A DNA stretch of 64,000 nucleotides from Paenacidovorax monticola (GCF_014489595.1 NZ_CP060790.1:4030001-4094000), one strand, 5' to 3'; shown: positions 16,495-26,174, numbered from the stretch's first letter. Notes: generated by a model from the sequence alone, not told the origin. Numbers and translations: made by a program.

Positions 16495-18075
16495 ATGACG
16501 TTTCAGAGAAAACTGGCTGTCGCGCTTGCCTGTTCCGCGCTGTCTGCTACGGCTTTGGTAGCAAGCGCGCAGACCATCCGGGTCGCCAACCAGGGCGATG
16601 CGCTGTCGATGGACCCGCATTCGCTCAACGAGTCGCTGCAGCTTAGCGTGACGGGCAACGTCTATGAGCCACTCGTGGGCCGCAACAAAGACCTGAGCCT
16701 CGCGCCCGCGCTGGCCACCGCGTGGACGCAGACCTCGCCCACCGTCTGGCGCTTCGAACTGCGCAAGGGCGTCCAGTTCCACGACGGCACGCCATTCACG
16801 GCCGACGACGTGCTGTTCTCGCTCGCGCGCACGCAGGTGGAGGGCTCCGACATGAAGAGCTACACCAACGACTTCAAGGAAGTGCGCAAGATCAACGACC
16901 ATGCGATCGAGATCGAGACCAAGAGCCCGTACCCCATCCTGCCCGACGTGCTCACGCTGGTGTACATGATGAGCAAGAAGTGGTGCGAGACGAACCAGGC
17001 CGCCACGCCCGTGGACCGCCGCAAGGGCATCGAGAACGCGGCCTCGTTCCGCGCCAACGGCACCGGCCCCTTCCGCGTGCGCGAGCGCCAGCCCAACGTG
17101 CGCACCGTGTTCACGCGCAACGGCAACTACTGGGGCAAGGTGGAGAGCAACGCCACCGAGGTCATCTACACCCCCATCGGCAACGATGCCACGCGCGTCG
17201 CGGCCCTGTTGTCGGGCGAGGTCGACGTGATGGAGCCCGTGCCGGTGCAGGACATCGAGCGCGTGAACGGCAGCGCCCGCACGCGCGCCGTGACGGGCCC
17301 CGAACTGCGCACCGTCTTCCTCGGCATGGACCAGAAGCGCGACGAACTGCTGTACTCGAACGTGAAGGGCAAGAACCCCTTCAAGGACAAGCGCGTGCGC
17401 CAGGCCTTCTACCAGGCCATCGACATCGAGGGCATCCGGAAGAACGTGATGCGCGGCGCATCCAACCCCACGGCATTGATGGTGGGACCGGGCATCAACG
17501 GCTTCCAGGCCGACATGAAGCGCCTGCCTTACGACCCCGAGGCCGCGAAGAAGCTCCTGGCCGAGGCGGGCTACCCGAACGGCTTCGAGGTGTCGCTCAA
17601 TTGCCCGAACGACCGCTATGTGAACGACGCGCGCATCTGCCAGTCGGTGGCGGCCAACCTCGCGCGCATCAATGTCAAGATCAACCTCGTGGCCGAGACC
17701 AAGGGCACCTATTTCCCCAAGGTGCTGCGCCGCGACACGAGCTTCTACATGCTCGGCTGGTCGCCCGCCACCTATGATTCGCACAACGCGCTCAACGCCC
17801 TCATGGCCTGCGTGGACGACAAGGGCGCTGGCCAGTTCAACCTGGGCGCGTACTGCAACCCCAGGGTGGACGAGCTGACCAAGAAGATCCAGTCCGAGAC
17901 CGACAAGGACCGCCGCAACGCGATGATCCGCGAGGCGTTCGAAGTCCATGCCGCCGATGTGGGCCATATCCCGCTGCACCAGCAGGCCCTGGCCTGGGGT
18001 GTGAGCCGCAAGGTCAAGCTCGTGCAGCTGGCCGACAATTTCATGCCTTTCAAGTGGATGAGCATCAGCCAGTGA
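16495..18075 (+). CDS. Peptide ABC transporter substrate-binding protein (SBP_bac_5)
   Basis: Periplasmic binding protein of family 5 (DppA/OppA-like), 526 residues, with signal peptide MTFQRKLAVALACSALSATAL cleaved near ASAQT. Family signatures: DALSMDPHSLNESLQLSV, LATAWTQTSPTVWRFELRKG and VQFHDGTPFTADDVLFSLAR, and KRVRQAFYQAIDIEGIRKNV. A ribosome-binding site AGAGGAG lies before the ATG. It follows the amidohydrolase by 44 bases and is separated from dppC by a hairpin that may lower downstream expression, as expected for an abundant binding protein. Confidence 0.95.
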   Translation: MTFQRKLAVALACSALSATALVASAQTIRVANQGDALSMDPHSLNESLQLSVTGNVYEPLVGRNKDLSLAPALATAWTQTSPTVWRFELRKGVQFHDGTPFTADDVLFSLARTQVEGSDMKSYTNDFKEVRKINDHAIEIETKSPYPILPDVLTLVYMMSKKWCETNQAATPVDRRKGIENAASFRANGTGPFRVRERQPNVRTVFTRNGNYWGKVESNATEVIYTPIGNDATRVAALLSGEVDVMEPVPVQDIERVNGSARTRAVTGPELRTVFLGMDQKRDELLYSNVKGKNPFKDKRVRQAFYQAIDIEGIRKNVMRGASNPTALMVGPGINGFQADMKRLPYDPEAAKKLLAEAGYPNGFEVSLNCPNDRYVNDARICQSVAANLARINVKINLVAETKGTYFPKVLRRDTSFYMLGWSPATYDSHNALNALMACVDDKGAGQFNLGAYCNPRVDELTKKIQSETDKDRRNAMIREAFEVHAADVGHIPLHQQALAWGVSRKVKLVQLADNFMPFKWMSISQ

Positions 18076-18133
18076 GTTAGGGGCTGGCCCAGGCGCGTTT
18101 CGTGACCCCGAACCCGCGCCTTCGCAAGCCCCC

Positions 18134-18162
18134 GGCCGCCCCAAGCGGCCTTGTTTTGTTTC
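18134..18162 (+). terminator. Intercistronic hairpin with T-rich tail after the binding-protein gene
   Basis: GGCCGC (18134-18139) pairs with GCGGCC (18145-18150) around CCCAA, followed by TTGTTTTGTTT. It lies inside the operon between the binding-protein gene and dppC. It may act as a leaky terminator or an RNA-stabilising 3' end, giving more binding protein than permease. Confidence 0.6.
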
Positions 18163-18187
18163 CGTGTTCCCAGGGATCCGCCCTCCG

Positions 18188-19099
18188 ATGAAAACCACCT
18201 TCGCCCGATGGCTCGACAGCGATGTCGGCTACAGCTTCCGTACCTCTCCCGTGGCCATGGCCGCCGCCTTCATCGCGGCCGTGTGCGTGTTCTGCTCCGT
18301 GTTCGCCGGCTGGGTGGCTCCGCACAATCCGTTTGACCTGTCCACGCTGGAGCTGAGCGACGCGCGCCTGCCGCCCGCGTGGAGCGCCGAGGGCAGCACC
18401 AAGTACCTGCTGGGCACCGATGACCAGGGCCGCGACATCCTCTCGGCGCTGATCTACGGCGCGCGCATCTCGCTGATCGTGGGCGTGGCCTCGGTGCTGC
18501 TGTCGGTGGTGGTGGGCGTGGCGCTGGGCCTGCTCGCGGGCTTTCGCGGCGGCTGGGTCGACGGCGTGCTCATGCGCCTGTGCGACGTCATGCTGTCCTT
18601 CCCCGCCATCCTCGTGGCCCTGCTCATCGCGGGCGTGGGCCGCGCGGTCTTCCCCAACGCGCACGAGTCGCTGGCCTTCGGCGTGCTGATCCTCTCGATC
18701 TCGCTCACGGGCTGGGTGCAGTACGCGCGCACGGTGCGCGGCAGCACGCTGGTGGAGCGCAACAAGGAATACGTGCAGGCCGCGCGCGTCACGGGCGTGT
18801 CCTCGCTGCGCATCATGCGCAAGCATGTGCTGCCCAACGTGATGGGGCCCGTGCTGGTGCTGGCCACCATCCAGGTCGCCACGGCCATCATCACCGAAGC
18901 CACGCTGTCCTTCCTGGGGGTGGGCGCGCCGCCCACCTCGCCGTCGCTGGGCACGCTCATCCGCGTGGGCAACGACTACCTGTTCTCGGGCGAATGGTGG
19001 ATCACCGTCTTCCCCGGCATCATGCTCGTGCTCATCGCGCTGTCGGTGAACCTGCTGGGCGACTGGCTGCGCGATGCCCTGAATCCGCGCCTGCGCTGA
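18188..19099 (+). CDS. Peptide ABC transporter permease, DppC type
   Basis: Second inner-membrane permease of the importer, 303 residues from ATG 18188 (MKTTFARWLDSDVGYSF). The DppC pattern includes an N-terminal helix, the loop APHNPFDLSTLELSDARLPP, LLGTDDQGRDILSALIYGAR and the EAA loop YVQAARVTGVSSLRIMRKHVLPN. It ends LLGDWLRDALNPRLR. It pairs with the DppB-type permease upstream. The ATPase genes follow within six bases. Confidence 0.94.
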   Translation: MKTTFARWLDSDVGYSFRTSPVAMAAAFIAAVCVFCSVFAGWVAPHNPFDLSTLELSDARLPPAWSAEGSTKYLLGTDDQGRDILSALIYGARISLIVGVASVLLSVVVGVALGLLAGFRGGWVDGVLMRLCDVMLSFPAILVALLIAGVGRAVFPNAHESLAFGVLILSISLTGWVQYARTVRGSTLVERNKEYVQAARVTGVSSLRIMRKHVLPNVMGPVLVLATIQVATAIITEATLSFLGVGAPPTSPSLGTLIRVGNDYLFSGEWWITVFPGIMLVLIALSVNLLGDWLRDALNPRLR

Positions 19100-19104
19100 C
19101 CTTG

Positions 19105-20112
19105 ATGAACTCTCCCGAAGCAGGCACGACCCCCATGTCTCTCCTCGAAGTCAAAAACCTCGTCGTCGAATTTCCCGGCCGCCGCGGCACCCTGCGCGCG
19201 CTGGACGACATTTCCTTTTCCATCGCACCGGGCGAGATCCTCGGCGTGGTGGGCGAATCCGGTGCGGGCAAGTCGCTCACGGGCGCGTCCATCATCGGCC
19301 TGCTTGAACCGCCGGGGCGTGTCGCGTCCGGAGAGATCCGGCTCGAAGGCCAGCGCATCGACAACCTCGACCACGAGCAGATGCGCCACATCCGCGGCCG
19401 GCGCATCGGTGCCATCTTCCAGGACCCGCTGACCTCGCTGAACCCGCTGTACACCGTGGGCCAGCAGCTCATCGAGACCATCCAGGCCCACCTGCCCGTG
19501 AATGCGGCCGAGGCGCGCCGCCGAGCGATCGACCTGCTCAAGGACACGGGCATCCCCGCCGCCGAGCAGCGCGTGGACCACTACCCGCACCAGTTCTCGG
19601 GCGGCATGCGCCAGCGCGTGGTGATCGCCCTGGCGCTCGCTGCCGAGCCGCAGCTCATCGTGGCCGACGAGCCCACGACGGCACTCGACGTGTCCATCCA
19701 GGCGCAGATCATCCAGTTGCTCAAGAACATCTGCCACTCGCGCGGCGCGGCCGTCATGCTCATCACGCACGACATGGGCGTGATCGCCGAGACCTGCGAC
19801 CGCGTGGCCGTGATGTACGCGGGCCGCATCGCCGAGATCGGCCCCGTGCACGAGGTCATCAACCATCCCGCCCATCCCTACACAGCCGGTCTCATGGCCT
19901 CCATCCCCGACATGGAGCAGGACCGCGAACGCCTGAACCAGATCGACGGAGCCATGCCCCGCCTCAACGCCATTCCCAAGGGCTGCGCCTTCAACCCGCG
20001 CTGCCCGCGCGTCTTCGACCGCTGCTCGGTCGAGCGTCCCGACCTGCTGCCGGCCGGCGCCACCCAGGCGGCCTGCTGGCTGCACGATGCCAAGAGCGGG
20101 GTGGCCGCATGA
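19105..20112 (+). CDS. Peptide ABC transporter ATP-binding protein, DppD type
   Basis: ATPase subunit of 335 residues. ATG 19105 is used; ATG 19135 (MSLLEVKNLVVEF) would remove ten residues and fits the family start better. Walker A is GESGAGKS, the Q-loop lies in AIFQDPLTSLNPLYTVG, the signature is FSGGMRQRVVIA and Walker B is QLIVADEPTTALD. The C-terminal oligo_HPY region has four cysteines (GCAFNPRCPRVFDRC, QAACW), typical of an iron-sulfur-binding DppD type. Its end overlaps dppF by four bases (ATGA). Confidence 0.94.
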   Translation: MNSPEAGTTPMSLLEVKNLVVEFPGRRGTLRALDDISFSIAPGEILGVVGESGAGKSLTGASIIGLLEPPGRVASGEIRLEGQRIDNLDHEQMRHIRGRRIGAIFQDPLTSLNPLYTVGQQLIETIQAHLPVNAAEARRRAIDLLKDTGIPAAEQRVDHYPHQFSGGMRQRVVIALALAAEPQLIVADEPTTALDVSIQAQIIQLLKNICHSRGAAVMLITHDMGVIAETCDRVAVMYAGRIAEIGPVHEVINHPAHPYTAGLMASIPDMEQDRERLNQIDGAMPRLNAIPKGCAFNPRCPRVFDRCSVERPDLLPAGATQAACWLHDAKSGVAA

Positions 20113-21116
20113 GCAACGCGAACGCACAACCGCTGGTCCAGGCGCACGACCTGGCCAAGACCTTCGACGTCTCGGCGCCCTGGCTCAACCGCGTGATCGA
20201 GCGCAAGCCGCGCAGCCTGCTGCACGCCGTGGACGGCGTGAGCTTCGAGATCGAGAAGGGCAAGACCCTCGCGCTCGTGGGCGAATCGGGCTGCGGCAAG
20301 AGCACGGTGGCCCGCCTGCTCGTGGGCCTGTACGACCCCACGCGCGGCGGCCTGACCTTCGACGGCCAGGACGCGCACGCGGCCTTCAAGGGCCGCGACG
20401 CGGGCGCGATGCGCCGGCGCATCCAGATGATCTTCCAGGATCCGTATGCCAGCCTGAACCCGCGCTGGCTCGTGGAGGACATCATCGGCGAGCCGCTGCG
20501 CGAGCATGGCCTCATCACCGACGCCGGTGCGCTCAAGGAGCGCGTGGGCCAGTTGCTGAAGTCCGTGGGCCTCTCGCCGCTGGACATGGCCAAGTACCCG
20601 CACCAGTTCTCGGGCGGGCAGCGCCAGCGCATCTCCATCGCGCGCGCCCTGGCCACCGAGCCTGAGTTCCTGGTGTGCGACGAGCCCACCTCGGCGCTCG
20701 ACGTGTCGGTGCAGGCCCAGGTGCTCAACATCATGAAGGACCTGCAGCGCGAGCGGCAGCTGACCTACCTGTTCATCAGCCACAACCTCGCCGTGGTGCG
20801 CCACGTGAGCGACCAGGTCGGCGTGATGTACCTGGGCCGCCTCGTGGAGCTGGCCGACAAGCAGGTCCTCTTCGAGAACCCGCGCCATCCCTATACGCGG
20901 ATGCTGCTCGACGCCATTCCGAAGATGCACGACACGGGCAAGGCCCGCACGCCCGTGCAGGGCGAGGTGCCCAATCCGCTGAACCCGCCACCCGGCTGCG
21001 CCTTCAATCCGCGCTGCCCGCATGCGAACGACCGCTGCCGCAACGAGCGGCCGCAGCTGCTGAGCATCGGCGGCATCCGCATTGCCTGCCACGCGGTAGA
21101 GGAGGGGCGCATTTAG
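20109..21116 (+). CDS. Peptide ABC transporter ATP-binding protein, DppF type
   Basis: Second ATPase subunit, 335 residues, coupled to dppD by ATGA. Walker A is GESGCGKSTVARLLVG, the signature is FSGGQRQRISIARAL and Walker B is FLVCDEPTSALD. The oligo_HPY tail again carries cysteines (GCAFNPRCPHANDRC, IACHA). The N-terminal insertion WLNRVIERKPRSLLHAVD is common in DppF. It is the last gene of the operon and a terminator follows. Confidence 0.94.
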   Translation: MSNANAQPLVQAHDLAKTFDVSAPWLNRVIERKPRSLLHAVDGVSFEIEKGKTLALVGESGCGKSTVARLLVGLYDPTRGGLTFDGQDAHAAFKGRDAGAMRRRIQMIFQDPYASLNPRWLVEDIIGEPLREHGLITDAGALKERVGQLLKSVGLSPLDMAKYPHQFSGGQRQRISIARALATEPEFLVCDEPTSALDVSVQAQVLNIMKDLQRERQLTYLFISHNLAVVRHVSDQVGVMYLGRLVELADKQVLFENPRHPYTRMLLDAIPKMHDTGKARTPVQGEVPNPLNPPPGCAFNPRCPHANDRCRNERPQLLSIGGIRIACHAVEEGRI

Positions 21117-21143
21117 CGTCTCGCAGCTTCCCATCCCCAGCAC

Positions 21144-21170
21144 AGCCCGCGCAGCGCCGCGGGCTTTTTC
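21144..21170 (+). terminator. Rho-independent terminator after the peptide-transport operon
   Basis: AGCCCGCG (21144-21151) pairs with CGCGGGCT (21158-21165), followed by TTTTT. Confidence 0.88.
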
Positions 21171-21266
21171 ATGGGCGCATGCCGCTGTGCGGGGGGGCTT
21201 TCATTGGCATGTCATCCGCCGCCGCGAGCATGCGGGTTATCGATATGACAAGGGAGGGAGTGGCGT

Positions 21267-23180
21267 ATGTCTGGATACCTGAGCGCGCGCGGGCGCATGG
21301 CGGCGGCGGTGCTGGCAGGGGCCGGCCTGGTGGCGGCCTGCGGTGGCGGTTCGGACGGGGGCTCGGCGCCGGCCACCCCCTACACGCTGACGCTGCTGCA
21401 CATCAACGACCACCACTCCACGCTCGAATCCAAGTCCAAGACGCTGCAGCTCGACGCGGGCAGCGGCACGCCCGTGGCGGTGGCCGTGGATGCGGGCGGC
21501 TTCGCGCGCGTGGCGGCGGCCTTCGACGAACTCGCCAAGGCCGCGGGCCCGAACGTGCTCAAGCTGCACGCGGGCGATGCCCTCACGGGCACGCTGTACT
21601 TCAACCGCGCGGGTGCCGACGGCGAGGCCGACGCGGCCCTGATGAACACCGTGTGCTTCGACGCCTTCACGCTCGGCAACCATGAGTTCGACAAGGGCGA
21701 CGCGGGCCTCAAGGGCTTTCTCGACCAGTTGCGCAAGGGCGCATGCAAGACGCCCGCGCTGAGCGCCAACGTGAAGTTCGGCACCGGCTCCGCGCTCAAC
21801 GCTGCCAAGGCGCCCGGCGCCGTGCAGCCCTCGGCGGTGCTGGAGCGCGGCGGGCAGAAGATCGGCCTCGTGGGCCTGACCATCGCGGGCAAGACCAAGG
21901 CCTCGTCGAGCCCCGACCCCGACACCCTGTTCGAGGACGAGACCGTGGCCGCGCAGCGCGAGATCGACAGGCTGCGCGCCCAGGGCGTGAACAAGATCGT
22001 GATGATGAGCCACATCGGCTACGACTACGACAGGCAGGTGGCAGCCAGGCTCAGCGGCGTGGATGTGGTGGTGGGCGGCGACTCGCACACGCTGCTCGGA
22101 CCGGACACGCTCAAGGCCCGCGGCGTGGGCACGCCCGCCGGCGCCTACCCCACGCGCGTGGCCGACAAGGACGGCAAGGCCGTCTGCATCGTCCAGGCCT
22201 GGGAATACGCGCAGGTGGTGGGCGAGCTGAAGGTGACGTTCGACGACCAGGGCGATGTGCAGAGCTGCGCGGGCACGCCGCATGTGCTGATCGGCGACAA
22301 CTTCACCATCGGCGGCAAGGCGCCCGGCGATGCCGAGAAGAAGGCGCTGCAGGCCAGCGTGGCGGCCAGCGGCTTCCTGCGCGTCACACAGCCGCAGGCC
22401 GCCGCCACGGCCGCGCTGGCGCCCTACAAGGACAAGGTTGCGGTGTTCAACAAGACCCTCGTGGCGACTGCGCCCGCCGAACTGTGCTCGCGCCGCGTGC
22501 CGGGCGGGCCGGGCTCGGCCGACTACAGCCGCTCCAGCGTGGCCTGCAATGCGCTGGGCAGCGTGAGCCTGCGCGGTGGCGACATCCAGCAGCTCGTGGC
22601 CCAGGCCTACCTGGATGTGGCCAATGCCAAGTACGGCGGGGCCGACATCTCGCTGCAAAGCGGTGGCGGCGTGCGCGTGCCGCTGCAGGGCGATGTGACG
22701 GCGGCCGGCGTGATCCAGGTGCTGCCGTTCGGCAACATGCTCTTCCGCCTGGAGGTGACGGGCCAGGAGGTCAAGGCCATGCTGGAGGACGGCCTGGAGG
22801 CCGTATACGGCCCGGGCGGCTCCACCGGGCCGTACCCTTATGCGGGCGGCCTGCGCTTCGACGTGAACGCGGCGGCGGCCTTCGGCCAGCGGGTGACCAA
22901 CGTGGAGGTGCGCAACTCCACCAGCGGAGCCTGGGGCCCGCTCGACGCGGCCAGGACCTACAAGCTCTTCGTGCTGAGCTTCAATGCCACGGGCGGCGAC
23001 GGCTACAAGACCCTGGCCGCCGTGCCGGCCGCGCGCCGCCTCGACATCGGCGTGCTTGATGCCGACGTGTTCTTCAGCTACATCGAGAAGCAGCCCAAGG
23101 ACGCGCAGAGCGGCCTGCCGCAACTCAAGGCGCTGGACGCGTCGCTCTACAGCACGCGCACGTTCAAGGGGCTGAACTGA
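21267..23180 (+). CDS. 5'-nucleotidase / UshA-like metallophosphoesterase lipoprotein
   Basis: Extracytoplasmic 5'-nucleotidase/2',3'-cyclic phosphodiesterase family, 637 residues. The N-terminus has a lipobox (GAGLVAAC) followed by a glycine-rich linker, so it is probably a lipoprotein. Metal ligands are seen in LLHINDHHS, LHAGDALTGTL, TLGNHEFDKG, MMSHIGYDYD and VVVGGDSHTLLG. The C-terminal substrate domain holds LQSGGGVRVPLQGDVTAAG and GGDGYKTLA. It stands alone between the transport operon and a PEBP-like gene. Likely role: release of phosphate and nucleosides from nucleotides outside the cytoplasm. Confidence 0.92.
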   Translation: MSGYLSARGRMAAAVLAGAGLVAACGGGSDGGSAPATPYTLTLLHINDHHSTLESKSKTLQLDAGSGTPVAVAVDAGGFARVAAAFDELAKAAGPNVLKLHAGDALTGTLYFNRAGADGEADAALMNTVCFDAFTLGNHEFDKGDAGLKGFLDQLRKGACKTPALSANVKFGTGSALNAAKAPGAVQPSAVLERGGQKIGLVGLTIAGKTKASSSPDPDTLFEDETVAAQREIDRLRAQGVNKIVMMSHIGYDYDRQVAARLSGVDVVVGGDSHTLLGPDTLKARGVGTPAGAYPTRVADKDGKAVCIVQAWEYAQVVGELKVTFDDQGDVQSCAGTPHVLIGDNFTIGGKAPGDAEKKALQASVAASGFLRVTQPQAAATAALAPYKDKVAVFNKTLVATAPAELCSRRVPGGPGSADYSRSSVACNALGSVSLRGGDIQQLVAQAYLDVANAKYGGADISLQSGGGVRVPLQGDVTAAGVIQVLPFGNMLFRLEVTGQEVKAMLEDGLEAVYGPGGSTGPYPYAGGLRFDVNAAAAFGQRVTNVEVRNSTSGAWGPLDAARTYKLFVLSFNATGGDGYKTLAAVPAARRLDIGVLDADVFFSYIEKQPKDAQSGLPQLKALDASLYSTRTFKGLN

Positions 23181-23247
23181 GCCCGCGCGATGGCTGGAAG
23201 GCGAGGGCTGGTGCCGGCATACTGGGCGCTTCGCAAGGAGACCCGCA

Positions 23248-23745
23248 ATGACCGCATTCACCCTCGCCAGCCCCGACATTCCCAGCGGCGGCAGCATTGA
23301 CCCGCGCTTCGAATTCGACGGCTTTGGCTGCACGGGCCAGAACCAGTCGCCCGCGCTGCAGTGGAGCGGCGCGCCGGCCGGCACCCGGAGCTTCGCGCTC
23401 ACGGTGTACGACCCCGACGCGCCCACGGGCTCGGGCTGGTGGCACTGGTTCGTGGTGGACCTGCCCGCCACGGCCACCCAGCTCGCTGCCGATGCGGGGG
23501 CCAAGGGCGGCGCCAAGCTGCCCGCGCCCGCGCGCCAGATCCGCAACGACTACGGCGTGCTGGCCTGGGGCGGCATGTGCCCGCCGCCGGGCGACAAGCC
23601 GCACCGCTACATCTTCACCGTGCACGCGTTGTCGGTGGAGCGGCTGGACATTCCCGACGATGCCACGGCCGCGCTCGCGGGCTTCATGGTCAACGCCCAC
23701 ACGCTGGCCAAGGCCCAGTTCACGTCCACCTACGGGCGCGCCTGA
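23248..23745 (+). CDS. YbhB/YbcL (PEBP-like) protein
   Basis: Bacterial phosphatidylethanolamine-binding-protein fold (Raf kinase inhibitor-like), 165 residues from ATG 23248 preceded by AAGGAG. The family motif DPDAPTGSGWWHWFVVDLP and the second motif PHRYIFTVHALSVERL are present. No signal peptide is seen. Function in bacteria is unknown. The stop lies at the edge of dispersed-repeat copy B, which it shares with the convergent TetR gene. Confidence 0.92.
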   Translation: MTAFTLASPDIPSGGSIDPRFEFDGFGCTGQNQSPALQWSGAPAGTRSFALTVYDPDAPTGSGWWHWFVVDLPATATQLAADAGAKGGAKLPAPARQIRNDYGVLAWGGMCPPPGDKPHRYIFTVHALSVERLDIPDDATAALAGFMVNAHTLAKAQFTSTYGRA

Positions 23746-23747
23746 TT

Positions 23748-23801
23748 GCTCTTTATTTGATAGCTTTTCGCGCTTATCTGGCGGGCACTGCTGGCCTTTT
23801 T
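23748..23801 (+). repeat. Dispersed ~45-bp repeat, copy B, between two convergent genes
   Basis: The segment GCTCTTTATTTGATAGCT, TTTCGCGCTTA and CTGGCGGGCACTGCTGGCC aligns with copies A and D. The stop codon and last residues of the TetR gene (RPAVPAR) lie in it. Confidence 0.6.
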
Positions 23802-24412
23802 GGCTGAGGGCCCGTGGCGGCAGGCTGGGCGACCAGATGCCCGCGCACCGTGGCCAGGATTTCGTCCGACAGCGCGGCGTTGGATGCCGCCGTGGCGCGT
23901 GCCAGCACCAGGGCGCCCACCATGGCGCTGAGCGTGGCCATGGCCTGGGCCCTGAGCTCGGCGCCGGGGGCCTCGTCCTCGGCGAGGCCGCCGATCACAC
24001 GCGCAAAGCGGGTAATGTTGCGCTCCACCCCTTCGGCGAACACGGCCGAAAGGTCGCCACCCGCGCGTGCCACGTCCACCGCAAGGGCCGCCGCGGGGCA
24101 GCCGTTGCCGGGGCTGTCGCGGTGCTGCGGCGACAGATAGGACTGCACGCGGGCCGCGAGGCCGCCGTTGCCTTCGGTACCTTCCATGCCATCGAGCGGC
24201 GCGATCGACCAGTCGAAAGCGCGCGCGCAGGCCTCGCGCACCAGCGCATCCTTGGATTCGAAATGCCGGTACAGCCCGCCGTGGGTCAGCCCAGCGCCGC
24301 GCGTGACCTCGGCCACCCCCACGCCCGTGAGGCCGTGCTCGCGGTACAGCCGCGCCGCGGCGTCGAGTATGTCTTGCCGGTTCTGCGCGGCCTGGGCCTT
24401 GGAGACTTTCAT
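23774..24412 (-). CDS. TetR/AcrR family repressor
   Basis: Transcriptional regulator of 212 residues, ATG 24412 (MKVSKAQAAQNRQDILDAAA). The TetR DNA-binding domain spans residues 10-60 (LYREHGLTGVGVAEVTRGAGLTHGGLYRHFESKDAL). The ligand domain is of the C-terminal TetR_C_33-like type with CPAAALAVDVARAGGDL. The gene is divergent from the ketoacyl-synthase gene, and a perfect inverted repeat lies between them, so it probably represses itself and that gene. The ligand is unknown. The C-terminus is encoded within a dispersed repeat. Confidence 0.9.
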   Translation of the reverse strand: MKVSKAQAAQNRQDILDAAARLYREHGLTGVGVAEVTRGAGLTHGGLYRHFESKDALVREACARAFDWSIAPLDGMEGTEGNGGLAARVQSYLSPQHRDSPGNGCPAAALAVDVARAGGDLSAVFAEGVERNITRFARVIGGLAEDEAPGAELRAQAMATLSAMVGALVLARATAASNAALSDEILATVRGHLVAQPAATGPQPKRPAVPAR

Positions 24413-24435
24413 CTCGGCTACTCCATTTGATTGCG

Positions 24436-24476
24436 ATCATCATCAAAAACAATTTATGATGATGGTCATCATCATA
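24436..24476. promoter_or_regulatory. Probable TetR-family operator
   Basis: TATGATGATG (24455-24464) and CATCATCATA (24467-24476) form a perfect 10-base inverted repeat around GT. A half-site GATCATCATC lies at 24436-24445. The site is between the divergent TetR and ketoacyl-synthase genes, in an AT-rich patch that likely also holds their promoters. Confidence 0.75.
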
Positions 24477-24612
24477 AACCGGCCATGCCGCGCATCCCGC
24501 GCGGCGAGGGCCCTTCATCCGACAGGGAGCGCACGATGACCGCACGCAGAACCGACCCCGGCCTTCGCCAGGGCGCCACCCATGCCGCTTCGCGCGGTGC
24601 GAAGGCCCGCCC

Positions 24613-25885
24613 ATGAGCGCGCCGCGCCGCATCGTCGTCACGGGCATGGGCCTGGTCTCGCCGCTGGGGCGGGGGTGGAGCTGGCCTGGCGCCGCCTGAT
24701 CGCGGGGGCCTCGGGCATCCGCCGTCTGCCCGAGGGCATGGCACCGGACGTGCCGGCCCAGGTGGCGGGCCAGGTGCCCGATCCGGCGCAGGACCCCGAG
24801 GGCGGCTGGGACATCGATGCAGTGGTCTCGTCCAAGGACCAGCGCAAGATGGACCGGTTCATCCCCCTCGCGCTCGATGCCGCCGGGCAGGCGCTGGCCC
24901 AGGCGGGCTGGCAGCCCGCCACCGAGCAAGAGCGGGTGCGGTCCGCCTGTGTGATCGCCTCGGGCATCGGCGGTTTCGGCGCCATCGCCCAGGCCGTGCG
25001 CACCACGGACAGCCGGGGCGTTTCGCGCCTGTCGCCATTCACGGTGCCTTCGTTCCTGGTCAACCTCGCGGCGGGGCATGTGTCGATCCGGCATGGTCTC
25101 AAGGGGCCGCTGGGCGCGCCTGTCACGGCCTGCGCGGCGAGCGTGCAGGCCATCGGCGACGGGCTGCGCCTGATCCGCGCGGGTGAGGCCGATGTGGCCC
25201 TGTGCGGCGGTGCCGAGGCCGCCATCGACCGCGTGAGCCTGGGCGCCTTCGCGGCGGCCAAGGCGCTTTCCACGGGCTACAACGACCGCCCGCACGAAGC
25301 CTCGCGCCCGTTCGACACCGGCCGCGACGGCTTCGTGATGGGCGAGGGCGCGGGCGCGCTCGTGCTCGAATCGCTGGACCATGCCCTTGCGCGCGGCGCT
25401 ACGCCGCTGGCCGAGGTGGTGGGCTACGGCACCTCGGCCGACGCATACCACATCACCGCCGGCCCGGACGATGGGGACGGAGCGCGCCGCAGCATGGAAC
25501 TGGCGCTGGCCATGGCGGGCATCGCGCCGGGCCAGGTGCAGTACCTCAATGCCCACGCCACGTCCACCCCGGTGGGCGACCGGGGCGAACTGGCCGCCGC
25601 GCGCACCCTCTTTGGCGAACTGGGCCGTGTGGCCATCAGCTCCACCAAGTCGGCCACGGGCCACCTGCTGGGCGCGGCGGGCGCCGTGGCGGCCATCTTC
25701 ACGGCACTCGCGCTGCGCGACCAGGTGGCTCCGGCCACGCTGAACCTGGTCGAGCCCGACCCCTGGCCGCAGGGCTGGACCTCATCGCGGGCGCCGCGCG
25801 GCCGCAGGCCATGGAGCATGCGCTGCTCAACGGCTTCGGCTTTGGCGGGGTGAACGCGTCGCTGGTGCTCAAGCGCTGGGGCTAG
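24613..25885 (+). CDS. fabF: Beta-ketoacyl-ACP synthase II-like (two frameshifts)
   Basis: Condensing enzyme of the FabF family. ATG 24613 begins MSAPRRIVVTGMGLVSPLG. Adding one base at 24666-24669 gives GAGVELAWRRLIAGASGIRR. The catalytic triad is visible: Cys in APVTACAASVQAIG, His in LNAHATSTPVGD and His in KSATGHLLGAAG. A second break after VEPDP (run 25760-25763) separates the end LAAGLDLIAGAARPQAMEHA and LLNGFGFGGVNASLVLKRWG. The corrected length is about 424 residues. There is no acpP or fabG beside it, so it is a stand-alone copy under TetR control rather than the housekeeping fab cluster. Its substrate chain length cannot be told. Confidence 0.86.
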
Positions 25886-26174
25886 GCGCCGCACTCCCAG
25901 AACCGCTCCGCGGGCTCATGGGCCAGCGGAGCGGCGCTGCACCGCTGGCGCTGTGCATGCCAGATGGTCCAGCGAATGGGGTGGGCGTGATCTGGGTCAG
26001 CCTGTGGCGGTGGAGCCGGGGTCTGCCAGCACAAATATTGCATGACATGTAACGAGCGTAACGGTAGGATTTTTGCAGATCGGCGTGATTTTTGCGCCGG
26101 CTGGCAGTGCTTTTCATCGGCCGCTCTCCGTGGCCTCGGCTCCTGCCGGTATCCACTGTTGCGTTGGACTCCCC

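Noticed and set aside
16528..16575. Possible further copy of the dispersed repeat in the binding-protein signal peptide
   Set aside because: Only short pieces such as GCTACGGCTTTGGTAGC look alike and the spacing does not match, so the likeness is probably due to signal-peptide codons.
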